The notes beneath the pieces are model-generated. The model did not search any database. It worked only from the letters and a program-made list of their open reading frames with translations, and was not told where the DNA came from. From NCBI GenBank assembly GCA_038750655.1, contig JBCDGZ010000074.1, positions 1 through 37,756 on the forward strand: a stretch of DNA of 37,756 nucleotides. Direction: 5' to 3'. Source of the stretch: JBCDGZ01 sp038750655 (GTDB lineage: Bacteria; Bacteroidota; Bacteroidia; Chitinophagales; Saprospiraceae). How positions within the stretch are numbered: position 1 is the first letter of the stretch; each line of letters begins with the position of its first letter. Of this stretch, positions 7,713 through 15,894 are shown in pieces. Both the position numbers and the translations under genes were made by a program.

Positions 7713-8468
7713 ATGAGATCATTCCTTCAACCTCTTCTGATTGTCCTTTTCTTCTTTGTAGGTGCTTGCAATGCTCCGCTCCTCAAGCAGGAGATGGTGC
7801 AGTTTGACAGGGCCTTTATTCCGGTCTTTTACTACAGTTATGTGGGAGATGTGGAAAGTGCGCAGAAAGCTTTACCGCTCTTACAAAGGCAGTGGCAGAA
7901 GGTTCGGATGGATTTTGAACAGGCTTCTACAGCCAGCGATGACTGGCAGGAATCAATCCGGCTAATCGGTGCTTGGATCGAAGAGGCCCACTGCGCGCTA
8001 CGGGACGGTGAAGCCGAGCGGGCGCTCTTTCAGCTCGATCACGCCCGCTATGAGCTGATGGACCTGCGCTGGCGAGAGGGCATCAACGACTACTACCTCG
8101 ACTACGCCTGGGAGTTGGAGGCGACCATTGACATCGCCATTTCTACTTCTTCCGACCCTATGCTGAAGCTGCTCGATTGGAAAGAATTTGTGGCCATCAG
8201 CGAGGATGTCAACAGCAGCTGGCAGGCCCTGCAAGCTCAAACTGTCGATCAACAATTGTATCGAATAAAAGGAGCAAAAATGCTGCTGCTGAAAGAGCGC
8301 CAACAAGCGATGAATACGGCCATTCTCAACTTTTTGCGGAGTGTAGAATCAGCAGATCGCTTAGAATTCGCAGCGACTGCCAAGGCCCTGGAGCCTGCTT
8401 ACCTCAATTACATCAATCTCTTCGGAGACTTTGAATCTATACAAACTTTTTACGCTTCAATTCAATAA
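7713..8468 (+). CDS. lipoprotein of unknown function in the stress regulon
   Basis: 251 residues. A type II signal peptide with lipobox VGAC (C19) is clear, so the mature protein should be lipid-anchored in the envelope. The remainder is almost entirely helical, rich in Glu, Gln, Leu and aromatic residues (for example the WREGINDYYLDYAWELEA stretch near 125-142), suggesting a helical bundle. I recognise no family and no catalytic motif. It is translationally linked to the CBS gene (3 bp between stop and start) and has its own boxed promoter, so an envelope function under low oxygen or stress is the inference. Confidence 0.85.
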   Translation: MRSFLQPLLIVLFFFVGACNAPLLKQEMVQFDRAFIPVFYYSYVGDVESAQKALPLLQRQWQKVRMDFEQASTASDDWQESIRLIGAWIEEAHCALRDGEAERALFQLDHARYELMDLRWREGINDYYLDYAWELEATIDIAISTSSDPMLKLLDWKEFVAISEDVNSSWQALQAQTVDQQLYRIKGAKMLLLKERQQAMNTAILNFLRSVESADRLEFAATAKALEPAYLNYINLFGDFESIQTFYASIQ

Positions 8469-8471
8469 ATC

Positions 8472-8903
8472 ATGAATCCAAATACGCCCATTAAAGAAAT
8501 CATGACCCAGCCGGTTGTGACCGTCAAGCCCAAAACCTTATTCAGAGAGATCAAGCTCTTGTTCCAGCACAACAACTTTCATCACCTGCCAGTAGTGGAT
8601 GAGGATTATAAGGTACTCGGGATCATTAGCAAGGAAAACTGGTTGAGTGCGGTGAGAAACATCGCCCGGGAAACCACCGGAGAAACCTGGACCGATTTTC
8701 AGTACGGTAAAGTCCTGGCTTGCGACCTGATGACGCCCAATCCGATGGTGCTTGATCCGGACGATAGCATCGGGCTGGCCGCCGACATCTTTCTGGCCAA
8801 CCGCTTCCATGCCCTCCCCATCGTAGAAGACGATCGCTTGCAGGGCATCCTGACCAGCCATGACCTTTTATACCATGCCTACTCATCGGTTATTGTGCAA
8901 TGA
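8472..8903 (+). CDS. CBS-domain pair protein
   Basis: 143 residues with two CBS motifs (about 7-60 and 85-138): MTQPVVTV, HHLPVVDE, GIISKENW and LMTPNPMV, HALPIVED, GILTSHDLL. Same size and plan as the CBS protein at 4196 and clearly a paralogue. It follows the lipoprotein gene after 3 bp and so shares its promoter at 7598-7664. Expected to be a cytoplasmic adenine-nucleotide-binding regulator; the partner protein is unknown. Confidence 0.9.
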   Translation: MNPNTPIKEIMTQPVVTVKPKTLFREIKLLFQHNNFHHLPVVDEDYKVLGIISKENWLSAVRNIARETTGETWTDFQYGKVLACDLMTPNPMVLDPDDSIGLAADIFLANRFHALPIVEDDRLQGILTSHDLLYHAYSSVIVQ

Positions 8904-8931
8904 GCTGTTCTGGATAAACTCAAAAGCAAAT

Positions 8932-8966
8932 GAATTCCTGATCAGTCAATCACTCATCAGGAATTC
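8932..8966. terminator. symmetrical hairpin between convergent operons
   Basis: A perfect 11-bp inverted repeat GAATTCCTGAT / ATCAGGAATTC (8932-8942 and 8956-8966) with a 13-nt loop lies between the convergent CBS and Usp operons. It probably works for both strands. It lacks a long T tract; an A-rich stretch at 8982-8997 serves as a U tract for minus-strand transcripts before they reach the hairpin, so termination efficiency is uncertain. Confidence 0.6.
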
Positions 8967-9000
8967 TTACCATATGCTTTGCAAAAAAAGAAAAAGATAG

Positions 9001-9858
9001 TTAAGATTCCGCCTCCACTGTAATGCTGGTCAGATCGATACTCAGCACCGGTACTTCAGCGTGATTAACCAATGCCTCGACGTTGCTGCCGACAAACATT
9101 CGTTTCAGCGGATGGCGCTGTTGGTTAGAAATGGCAATGAGGTCTGCACCGATTTCTCTGGAGAAACTGCGAATGCCCGCATCGGGTGTCCAGTCTCTGT
9201 AAAAATGGGTATGGCATTCCAATGTGCCGCACAGGGCTTTGAAATCATCCATCGCCTCTTTCACCAATAGGTAGGGTTGGCCAAACCAGCCAGAAGTATT
9301 GATGGTCACCAGGTGAATGACAGGTTCAAAAGGACGTACAAAATCGAGGAGATACTGAAAGACTTTTTTCTCTACCTCATCAAAAGTAGACGCAAAAACA
9401 ACTTTATCGAGGCTATAGTCCTGTACATCATTTTTGATGATCAACACCGGACAATGTACCATACGCACCACACGCTGGGTATTGGACCCAATAAAAAATT
9501 CGTTCTTACCACTTGCCCCGTGTGAGCCCATCACCATAAAGTCAATAGCGTAGGAGTTGCAGTAATCAATGATATTTTCGATCAGCTTGCCGGCCGACCA
9601 AACCGTTTTGATCTCTACGCCCCTGGCCATCGCCTTGGCCTTCCATTCGCTGAACAGCAGCTCTGTATTTTGAATAATGCGCAGGTCCTCCGGATGCGCT
9701 GTCTTCTCCTCCTCACTCATGGTCGTCCAATCGTAGCGGATGTCAATTTTGCTGTAGAGATGAATGCGGGCATTGTAGCGTACCGCCAGATCAAGCGCCG
9801 CTTCGGTGGCATTGGAGGCACAAGCCGAGAAATCTGTGGGAACAAGGATATTTTTCAT
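9001..9858 (-). CDS. tandem universal stress protein
   Basis: 285 residues, two Usp domains (about 1-148 and 152-280). It opens with MKNILVPTDFSACASNA, and the first domain has G-x2-G-x9-G-S (GSHG to GS) for ATP. The second domain lacks the motif. It is the second gene of a two-gene minus-strand operon, 7 bp after the larger Usp gene at 9866. Its stop faces the convergent CBS operon across the hairpin at 8932-8966. Confidence 0.92.
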   Translation of the reverse strand: MKNILVPTDFSACASNATEAALDLAVRYNARIHLYSKIDIRYDWTTMSEEEKTAHPEDLRIIQNTELLFSEWKAKAMARGVEIKTVWSAGKLIENIIDYCNSYAIDFMVMGSHGASGKNEFFIGSNTQRVVRMVHCPVLIIKNDVQDYSLDKVVFASTFDEVEKKVFQYLLDFVRPFEPVIHLVTINTSGWFGQPYLLVKEAMDDFKALCGTLECHTHFYRDWTPDAGIRSFSREIGADLIAISNQQRHPLKRMFVGSNVEALVNHAEVPVLSIDLTSITVEAES

Positions 9859-9865
9859 AAAAAAT

Positions 9866-10798
9866 TTACTTAACGACTAGTGTAGGAATGGTGCGATTGC
9901 GATCGAGCAGTTCTTCCGTCACACTTCCCATCAACATTAAATGAACTTTAGAGTGGCCTTTGGCCCCTACGACCATAAAGTCAATCTGCTCTTCCTCTGC
10001 ATACTCTTGGATGGTTTTAGCTACGCTATTCCCCATCTTCTTTTTAATCACAATGTCAACGTGCTCCTGATAGTCACCAGCAGCGGTATTCAAAAAGGCC
10101 GCAAAGCCGACTCGAATGGTATCTTCAAATACCGCCTCCGCCGGCTGCATAGCCGGATCATCGGGAAGAAGAGAAAACTCTCCAAGCGTATATACATTCA
10201 AGCAAAGAATACGAGCCGGTTGCTTCAGCTGACGATGCAGAGCGATGGCTGTTTGTAAAGCTTTAATGGAGTTAGGAGAAAAATCAACCGGAACTAGAAT
10301 GGTCGAAATCGCTGGTTGAGCCTCCTGGGGTACGATCAAAGCATTACCTCGGCTCTGACGAATCAGATTCTTAGCCAAAATGGCGGCCGATCTCCGATCT
10401 GTGCGCTGACCGATGAGCACCAAGTCTGTTTTCAGCTCTTCATCGAGCTGCATCAACTGCTCTAGCGGGTCACCCTCCCGGACATCGTACTCCACATAAA
10501 CCTCCTTCCTCGATGTCATATCTTGTATAACTTTTTGCTCCATCACATTGATCAGGCGATCCCGATCGACGGCTCCCTGAAAGGATTCTTTGTTTTGTTC
10601 TAGAAAAGAGTGGAGCAAACCAGAGGAAGGTTGGACATGGACGAAATAGGCTGCATTGAAAGGCACTTGATTGCTAAAGAAATCGAGGTAGCGAATCAAT
10701 CCAGCATCCGTTGGCCCGAGTTCCAGACCGATAAGCGATTGGTTAATTTCGAGGCCGGAGGAGGAGACGGGGGAGGTAGGTTGCGTATGACTCTTCAT
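9866..10798 (-). CDS. tandem universal stress protein with the ATP motif in the C-terminal half
   Basis: 310 residues with two Usp domains (about 20-158 and 165-310). Unlike the other four Usp proteins here, the nucleotide motif G-x2-G-x9-G-S (GAKG to GS, near 282-297) is in the second domain; the N-terminal half is degenerate. The first 20 residues are a polar Ser/Thr/Pro-rich leader without signal-peptide character. First gene of the minus-strand operon controlled by the paired boxes at 10854-10887; the leader is only about 19 nt. Confidence 0.9.
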   Translation of the reverse strand: MKSHTQPTSPVSSSGLEINQSLIGLELGPTDAGLIRYLDFFSNQVPFNAAYFVHVQPSSGLLHSFLEQNKESFQGAVDRDRLINVMEQKVIQDMTSRKEVYVEYDVREGDPLEQLMQLDEELKTDLVLIGQRTDRRSAAILAKNLIRQSRGNALIVPQEAQPAISTILVPVDFSPNSIKALQTAIALHRQLKQPARILCLNVYTLGEFSLLPDDPAMQPAEAVFEDTIRVGFAAFLNTAAGDYQEHVDIVIKKKMGNSVAKTIQEYAEEEQIDFMVVGAKGHSKVHLMLMGSVTEELLDRNRTIPTLVVK

Positions 10799-10820
10799 GG
10801 TTTCATCAGTTTTAATCTAC

Positions 10821-10887
10821 CGCAAATTACGTTGATCTATAGAGGGTTGACGTTGATGAAAGTCACTTATAAAACTGATTTCAGTCA
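10821..10887 (-). promoter_or_regulatory. paired FNR/FixK-type boxes and promoter of the minus-strand Usp operon
   Basis: Read on the minus strand: TGACTGAAATCA (10887-10876), then TGACTTTCATCA (10865-10854), starts exactly 22 bp apart, then 22 bp, then CGTAATTTGCG (10831-10821). The predicted transcription start is near 10817, with boxes near -42 and -64. Same design as the plus-strand promoters at 905-993, 4093-4158 and 7598-7664. Confidence 0.75.
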
Positions 10888-10907
10888 CCTGATAGGGTAC
10901 GGATTTC

Positions 10908-13900
10908 CTACTCCTTCAACAACCGAATACTTCGCGCTTTCCCATTATTGAGAAATAACAATACCAGTTGCGTAGACTCTGATTGAGAAATGCAAAGGCC
11001 CGCAGTAAATTGGCCATTGCGATGCCCTTTCCTCGACAACCAGGAAGTCTGCAAAGCCAATAATTCTCCGGCAGGCTGAACAGTCAGCAGCATTGGATCG
11101 GCACTCAGGATGCCGTGGTAAGGTTGCAAATCGTATTTATTGCCCGCAGCAATGAAGCTCTTATTTTCTTTAATGGGTAGGAAAAAATGCAGCGGGCTGC
11201 GCTGCAAAGCTTCCGGGAAGGCAACGAATTGGTAACTTCCCTCCTCCGTCCACTGCAAATAGCCACTGCGCAACTCCCGCACCTCGAACTGCTCACTCTC
11301 TTTTAATTGAGCAGATGCAAAGACCTCCGGAATCGTTTTATTAGCGTAGCTGCTGTAAGAGGTAAATTTTTTGGTAAATACCCCCGTTTGCGATTGGCGC
11401 AATTCGTCTCTCGTGTTCAGAGGATAGACCTTTCCGTTAAGGCTGTAGCCAACGATGAACTCCTCCGCGCCGTTGGCATCAAAGTCATTCTGCCAAGCCC
11501 GCAAAGGCAGGCGATTACGACTGGCAAACTTATTATTCAAGCCCCAGTTGCCCAACAACACCTCCGGTTGCCCGTCCTCCTGAAGATCTGTCACCAGCAA
11601 GGTTTGCCAAAGGCCACTCAGCGAGTCGGCCAACGGCTGAGGAGCCTGCAGCTCCCCCGCCTGATTGGGCAGCAGGATGGGCGGCGACCACTCCGCTGTC
11701 AGCAGCAGCTCCGGGAATTGGTCGCCGTTGAGGTCGAGCCAGCTGGCGTCGGTGACAAAGCCCAGGGCTTGCAGCTCCGGCGCTGCCACCGGCTGGAGTT
11801 GGCCGCCCCCTTCGTTGCGCAGCAGGTAGGCATTGGGGCGGCGGCCCCAGGCCTGGCAGGCCGCCCGCGCTCCCAAGAAGACATCGGTATCGCCATCCTG
11901 ATCCATATCGGTCACAGCGATGCAGCTGAAATTGACCGGCGTCGGAAAGGCGTACGCTTCGGCCAATTCGAACTGCCCGCGCCCGTCGTTGCGGTAGAGG
12001 CGAGCGCCGAGCAGGGGCGATTGACAATCAAAAATGCCGCCGCCGGAGGCGAAGAGGAGGTCTTGATCGCCGTCGCCGTCAGCATCGAAGAAGGCAAGAT
12101 CGGTATCCTCGTAGCGGGCTTCCCCAGCAAAGAAATCGGCGGCGAGGCGGAAGTGGCCATCGGCCGTTTGCAGGTAGAGCACTGAAGGGGTGCCGGCACT
12201 GCCGCAGATGGCCACATCGCTGCGACCATCGCCATTGACATCAGCCTGGGCCGCTTTGGGGCCGGAGGCCGAGAGGCGATAAGGCAGGAGTTTTTGTGCT
12301 TCAAAATCTTCATAAGCATTTTCCTGATGGGTGTAGTCGATCAGTCCAGCATCTGCTACGGCCTCCGAGCGCAGGCGGTCATCGGCCGTCGCGGCCGCAG
12401 GCTGCGCCGCGTAGACCAGCTCCACCGCTCCCCGCTCTGGCAATTGATCAAACCGCTGCCGACTTCCGTCCGGCCAATAAACGACGATAGAGTCCACGCT
12501 CGCCAATTGTTCCAAACCAAAAAAACAGCGTCGATCTACACTCGACAAAAAGCCCCGAAAGGGGTTGAGCTGTCGGTACTGCCGCTGCCCCGCACTGTAG
12601 AGATGCAGTTCTGCACCAATACCAGCGGGGTTTTCACCTTTGTATTTCAGCTGTACTGCCAAGCTCTTTTTCCCTTCCCCCTGATTGCGATAAATCGTTG
12701 GGGCGGCATTGATATTATTGGTCACCACATCAAGCCGACCATCATTATCCAAATCCACATAGATCGCTCCGTTCGACAGGCTGGGTTCGCTGCGCATCCA
12801 CTTCCCTTTTCGGTCCCAAAAGCTCACTCCGGCTTCCCCTTCATAGATTTTATTGGCCACCTTCCCCGTCGGCATAGCCTCAATAAAGGGCATCAGATTG
12901 GCCGAGCGTTTAGCATTGGAAGTGAAGTTGATAAAGTCCAAATCATTAGGGCGTTTGATGATGCCATTGGAGATGAACAGATCCAGCTGCTGATCGTTGT
13001 TGAAATCGGCAAATAGCGGTGCCCAGCTCCAATCACTAGCTTCCACCCTACTCCGAAAAGCCACCTCGTTGAAGGCCTGCCCCTGCTGATTGATCTGTAG
13101 CATATTCCGGGAGAACTGGGGGTAGTAGCCCAAATTACGCAGGTAGCTATCAACTTGATAGTTGACGCCGGGATCGGAGGCTTTAACCAAATATTCTTCT
13201 TCGGGCAGCATATCGAGGGTCATCAAATCAGGGTAGCCATCGTTGTTGATGTCGGCCGCATCGCTGCCCATTGAAAAGCGGCTGACCTGGGTAAAATAAT
13301 CAGCGATCTGCTCTTCAAAGCGACCATTTTGCTGATTGATATAGAGGTAATCATTTTCGTGAAAGTCATTGCAAACATAGATGTCCATCCAACCATCGGC
13401 ATTAGCGTCGAAGATGGAGGCGCTGAGGCCATAGCCATTCATTCCTCCGTAGATGCCCGCCGCCTCGCTGACATCGACGAAGCGGCCTTCTCGATTTTCC
13501 AGCAGTTGATCGCCGGTCAGAGCGTTGCGCTCCTGGCGGCGGCTGGCGGGGCCGTGGGAAGTCTCGGTGTGGGTAGCGTGCTTGACGATGAAGACATCGA
13601 GGTCGTCGTCGCGATCGTAGTCGAAGAAGTAGGCTTGGGTGCAGAAGCCTTTGATGTCGAGGCCGTATTCGGCGGCGGCTTCGCGGAAGGTCCCATCTTG
13701 CTGGTTGATGTAGAGTTCGTTGTGGCCGGTGAAGCCGGGGAGGCCCGTTACGGCGCAGATGTAGAGGTCGTCCCAGCCGTCGTGGTTGATGTCGACGACG
13801 CTGATGCCGGTTTGCCAGGCAGCCTTGCCGGGGAGGCGGGCCTCGGCGGTGGCGTTGTGGAATTGCAGGCCCTCCTTTTGCAGATAAAGGCCATTGTCCT

Positions 13901-14156
13901 CCCGGTTGGAAACAAAATAGAGATCGATCAGACTGTCGCCATTGAAGTAGCCAGCTCCTAGTCCGGCCCCATTGTAGAAATAGAGGTATTGAAGAATGTT
14001 GAGTTGTGGACTGTCTTTGATGGTATTCTGAAAATCGATCCCTAGCTGATTACCGGGCAGGGTTTGGAACAACAGGTCGGTGGGTTCTTCCTGCGGAGAA
14101 CAGGAGATCAGACCAAGCAACAAGAAAAGAAAAAGGGAGAGGTAGTAATTTTTCAT
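10908..14156 (-). CDS. FG-GAP/VCBS repeat lipoprotein with ASPIC/UnbV domain
   Basis: 1082 residues. Lipobox LISC (C19) marks an outer-membrane lipoprotein. Two blocks of FG-GAP/VCBS-type propeller repeats (about 70-480 and 610-900) carry many Ca-binding loops of the form D-x-N/D-x-D-G-x-x-D, such as DINHDGWDDLY, DANADGWMDIY and DMDQDGDTDVF. Between them, at about 490-570, is the ASPIC/UnbV region (AGIGAELHLY, GFLSSVDRR, YWPDGSRQRF). In Bacteroidota such proteins regularly follow SusC/SusD pairs and are taken as surface-exposed substrate-binding or processing partners; the substrate is unknown. It lies 90 bp after SusD, with two hairpins in the gap that may lower its expression relative to susCD. 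Confidence 0.92.
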   Translation of the reverse strand: MKNYYLSLFLFLLLGLISCSPQEEPTDLLFQTLPGNQLGIDFQNTIKDSPQLNILQYLYFYNGAGLGAGYFNGDSLIDLYFVSNREDNGLYLQKEGLQFHNATAEARLPGKAAWQTGISVVDINHDGWDDLYICAVTGLPGFTGHNELYINQQDGTFREAAAEYGLDIKGFCTQAYFFDYDRDDDLDVFIVKHATHTETSHGPASRRQERNALTGDQLLENREGRFVDVSEAAGIYGGMNGYGLSASIFDANADGWMDIYVCNDFHENDYLYINQQNGRFEEQIADYFTQVSRFSMGSDAADINNDGYPDLMTLDMLPEEEYLVKASDPGVNYQVDSYLRNLGYYPQFSRNMLQINQQGQAFNEVAFRSRVEASDWSWAPLFADFNNDQQLDLFISNGIIKRPNDLDFINFTSNAKRSANLMPFIEAMPTGKVANKIYEGEAGVSFWDRKGKWMRSEPSLSNGAIYVDLDNDGRLDVVTNNINAAPTIYRNQGEGKKSLAVQLKYKGENPAGIGAELHLYSAGQRQYRQLNPFRGFLSSVDRRCFFGLEQLASVDSIVVYWPDGSRQRFDQLPERGAVELVYAAQPAAATADDRLRSEAVADAGLIDYTHQENAYEDFEAQKLLPYRLSASGPKAAQADVNGDGRSDVAICGSAGTPSVLYLQTADGHFRLAADFFAGEARYEDTDLAFFDADGDGDQDLLFASGGGIFDCQSPLLGARLYRNDGRGQFELAEAYAFPTPVNFSCIAVTDMDQDGDTDVFLGARAACQAWGRRPNAYLLRNEGGGQLQPVAAPELQALGFVTDASWLDLNGDQFPELLLTAEWSPPILLPNQAGELQAPQPLADSLSGLWQTLLVTDLQEDGQPEVLLGNWGLNNKFASRNRLPLRAWQNDFDANGAEEFIVGYSLNGKVYPLNTRDELRQSQTGVFTKKFTSYSSYANKTIPEVFASAQLKESEQFEVRELRSGYLQWTEEGSYQFVAFPEALQRSPLHFFLPIKENKSFIAAGNKYDLQPYHGILSADPMLLTVQPAGELLALQTSWLSRKGHRNGQFTAGLCISQSESTQLVLLFLNNGKARSIRLLKE

Positions 14157-14172
14157 ATCCGTTGGAATAGTG

Positions 14173-14239
14173 AAAGGGGAGCTTTATTCTGGAATAAAGC
14201 CCCCCTTTGAATTTACATTAGGTTGGATCAAAATCCAAC
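14173..14239 (-). terminator. tandem intercistronic hairpins between susD and the FG-GAP gene
   Basis: A 15-pair hairpin (AAAGGGG, one mismatch, GCTTTATT / AATAAAGC, CCCCTTT; 14173-14208, loop CTGG) and a perfect 7-bp hairpin (GTTGGAT / ATCCAAC, 14222-14239, loop CAAA) sit directly after the susD stop. Neither has a clear T tract on the minus strand, so partial termination or mRNA 3'-end protection is more likely than full termination. Confidence 0.5.
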
Positions 14240-14246
14240 TAGGACA

Positions 14247-15866
14247 TTATCTTGGAGCAACGCTGGCAGAGCCAGGCTCCGGAGAATTAAAGTCTAATTC
14301 GTTAGCTGGTACACCAAAGAAATCTAGGTAGTTGTAATCGATGGTTGCGTTGGTATTCAGGTTACCTTCACTATCGTATACCCAGGCACCAGAGCGACCG
14401 CCACCTTGAGCAACCGGAGCAGTAATCCCCCAGCGACGAGCATCATAGAAAGCCAGTCCTCGGAGGAAAAGTCCCGTTCTTCTTTCCTTGCGCAGCTCTT
14501 CCTGCGCTTCAGCTTGCGAAAGATTAGTTCCGGCCATCGGCATCAAACCAGCCGTCTGGAATTCCCGAACCGCATCAATCAAGGCCAGTCCGCCTTCAGG
14601 ATCACCCGTATTGATAAGGGCTTCAGCACGTATCAGTGCATTTTCCTCCCAGCTACCAAAAAGAATGATGTTGGCCATACCGATTTCGGATACCTCAAAA
14701 TAGTCCCCACCATTATTGATCGATACGATTTCGACATCAGTACCGTAGTGAATACCACGTCCACGAGGATTCGGCCAGAAGAAGACATCATCAGGATCAA
14801 AGCTGAAGTTGCGATCTCTGCGCTGATCACCGTCGTTATAATCTTGCCAGTGGCGCATACTGATAAAGTGCCAGAGGCCAGCGGCCATACCGTGTGGATA
14901 AAGGCCTTCATCGGTAATAGGATCATTAGCAGTGGCCCCTCTGATATACAGGGGAACATCAGACATTTCCATACCTGCATTCGCAAGAGCAAGGATGGCT
15001 TCCCATTCCGTACGCCCCATATCAGCCGTCTTTTGGCTAGACATCAAGGTTCTGGCGCGGAGGGTATTGATGATGCGTATAAAGCCTGCGGCATCTGGTA
15101 AATCTGCTGGATCATCATACATAAAGTCTGGAATCACCCGTGAAAGTACATCCTGTAGAGCGGCAGCATCTGTAATCGCATTAAAGGCCGACTCGGCCAG
15201 CCCCCAATTGGTTTCTGCTTCAGCGAGCATAGCCGTGTTATCGACAAAATTACCGTCTACACTGGTCACCAGCGGTACGTTGGGATTAGGATCATCAATA
15301 ATCAGACCTGCGGAGTACATCAGGCCGATACGAGAGTAGGCCATTCCTTTCCAAAAGTAAGCCCAGGCTGTCAAAGCATCCTTGATCCCTTGATCCGCCG
15401 AATGGCCATCGAGGAAAGCCAGCAGGTTATTCTGAATATTATTAAGGCGATACATCGCTGCCCACTCGTAGCGGAAGGCATTCAATTCGCCCACACTTCT
15501 GCTGTTCAGCGAGGTTAGCTGCTCAGGCTGAGGCAGTCCTTGTGGTGGTGGAACGACAGTTCCATCGTCTAGTGTAACAGAGGTTGGCTGGTTGACCCAG
15601 CGGTAGCCAAAGTTACCCCAGGGCGTACAGATATTGTCTCCCATTGACTCGTGAATGGCTTGTACCTGCCAGATAAAATTAGAGTTGTTTGCATCGAAGC
15701 TGGTACCAAAGCCCGATAGATAAGTAGAGGCCGCAAAGCGAACCAGCCCCTCCTCAGTTTCCAACACTTCCAGCGTCGGAGCATTGGGATTAACTACTTC
15801 CAGGTCATCTGTACAAGACAGGGTAAAACCTAGACATAGTAGAATCAGATATTTAAATTTACTCAT
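14247..15866 (-). CDS. SusD/RagB-family nutrient-binding outer-membrane lipoprotein
   Basis: 539 residues with lipobox at C18 (TLSCTDD), followed by the typical SusD opening DLEVVNPNAPT. The middle is alpha-helical with a TPR-like plan (WAAMYRLNNIQNNLLAF; AWAYFWKGMAYSRIGLMY), and the C-terminal part has the family pattern NALIRAEALINTGDPEGGLALI and ELRKERRTGLF. SusD proteins sit on the extracellular mouth of SusC and close over the substrate. It lies 28 bp after the SusC gene, so the two form one operon. The substrate cannot be read from sequence; no glycoside hydrolase or peptidase is adjacent. Confidence 0.96.
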   Translation of the reverse strand: MSKFKYLILLCLGFTLSCTDDLEVVNPNAPTLEVLETEEGLVRFAASTYLSGFGTSFDANNSNFIWQVQAIHESMGDNICTPWGNFGYRWVNQPTSVTLDDGTVVPPPQGLPQPEQLTSLNSRSVGELNAFRYEWAAMYRLNNIQNNLLAFLDGHSADQGIKDALTAWAYFWKGMAYSRIGLMYSAGLIIDDPNPNVPLVTSVDGNFVDNTAMLAEAETNWGLAESAFNAITDAAALQDVLSRVIPDFMYDDPADLPDAAGFIRIINTLRARTLMSSQKTADMGRTEWEAILALANAGMEMSDVPLYIRGATANDPITDEGLYPHGMAAGLWHFISMRHWQDYNDGDQRRDRNFSFDPDDVFFWPNPRGRGIHYGTDVEIVSINNGGDYFEVSEIGMANIILFGSWEENALIRAEALINTGDPEGGLALIDAVREFQTAGLMPMAGTNLSQAEAQEELRKERRTGLFLRGLAFYDARRWGITAPVAQGGGRSGAWVYDSEGNLNTNATIDYNYLDFFGVPANELDFNSPEPGSASVAPR

Positions 15867-15894
15867 TTCTAAATAGATTTTTGGATCAGAAAAA

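Noticed and set aside
12294..13961. Plus-strand frames of 240 and 210 codons opposite the FG-GAP gene
   Set aside because: Val/Ala/Ile/Gly-biased antisense shadows of the D-x-D-x-D-G repeat codons; no start context or promoter.
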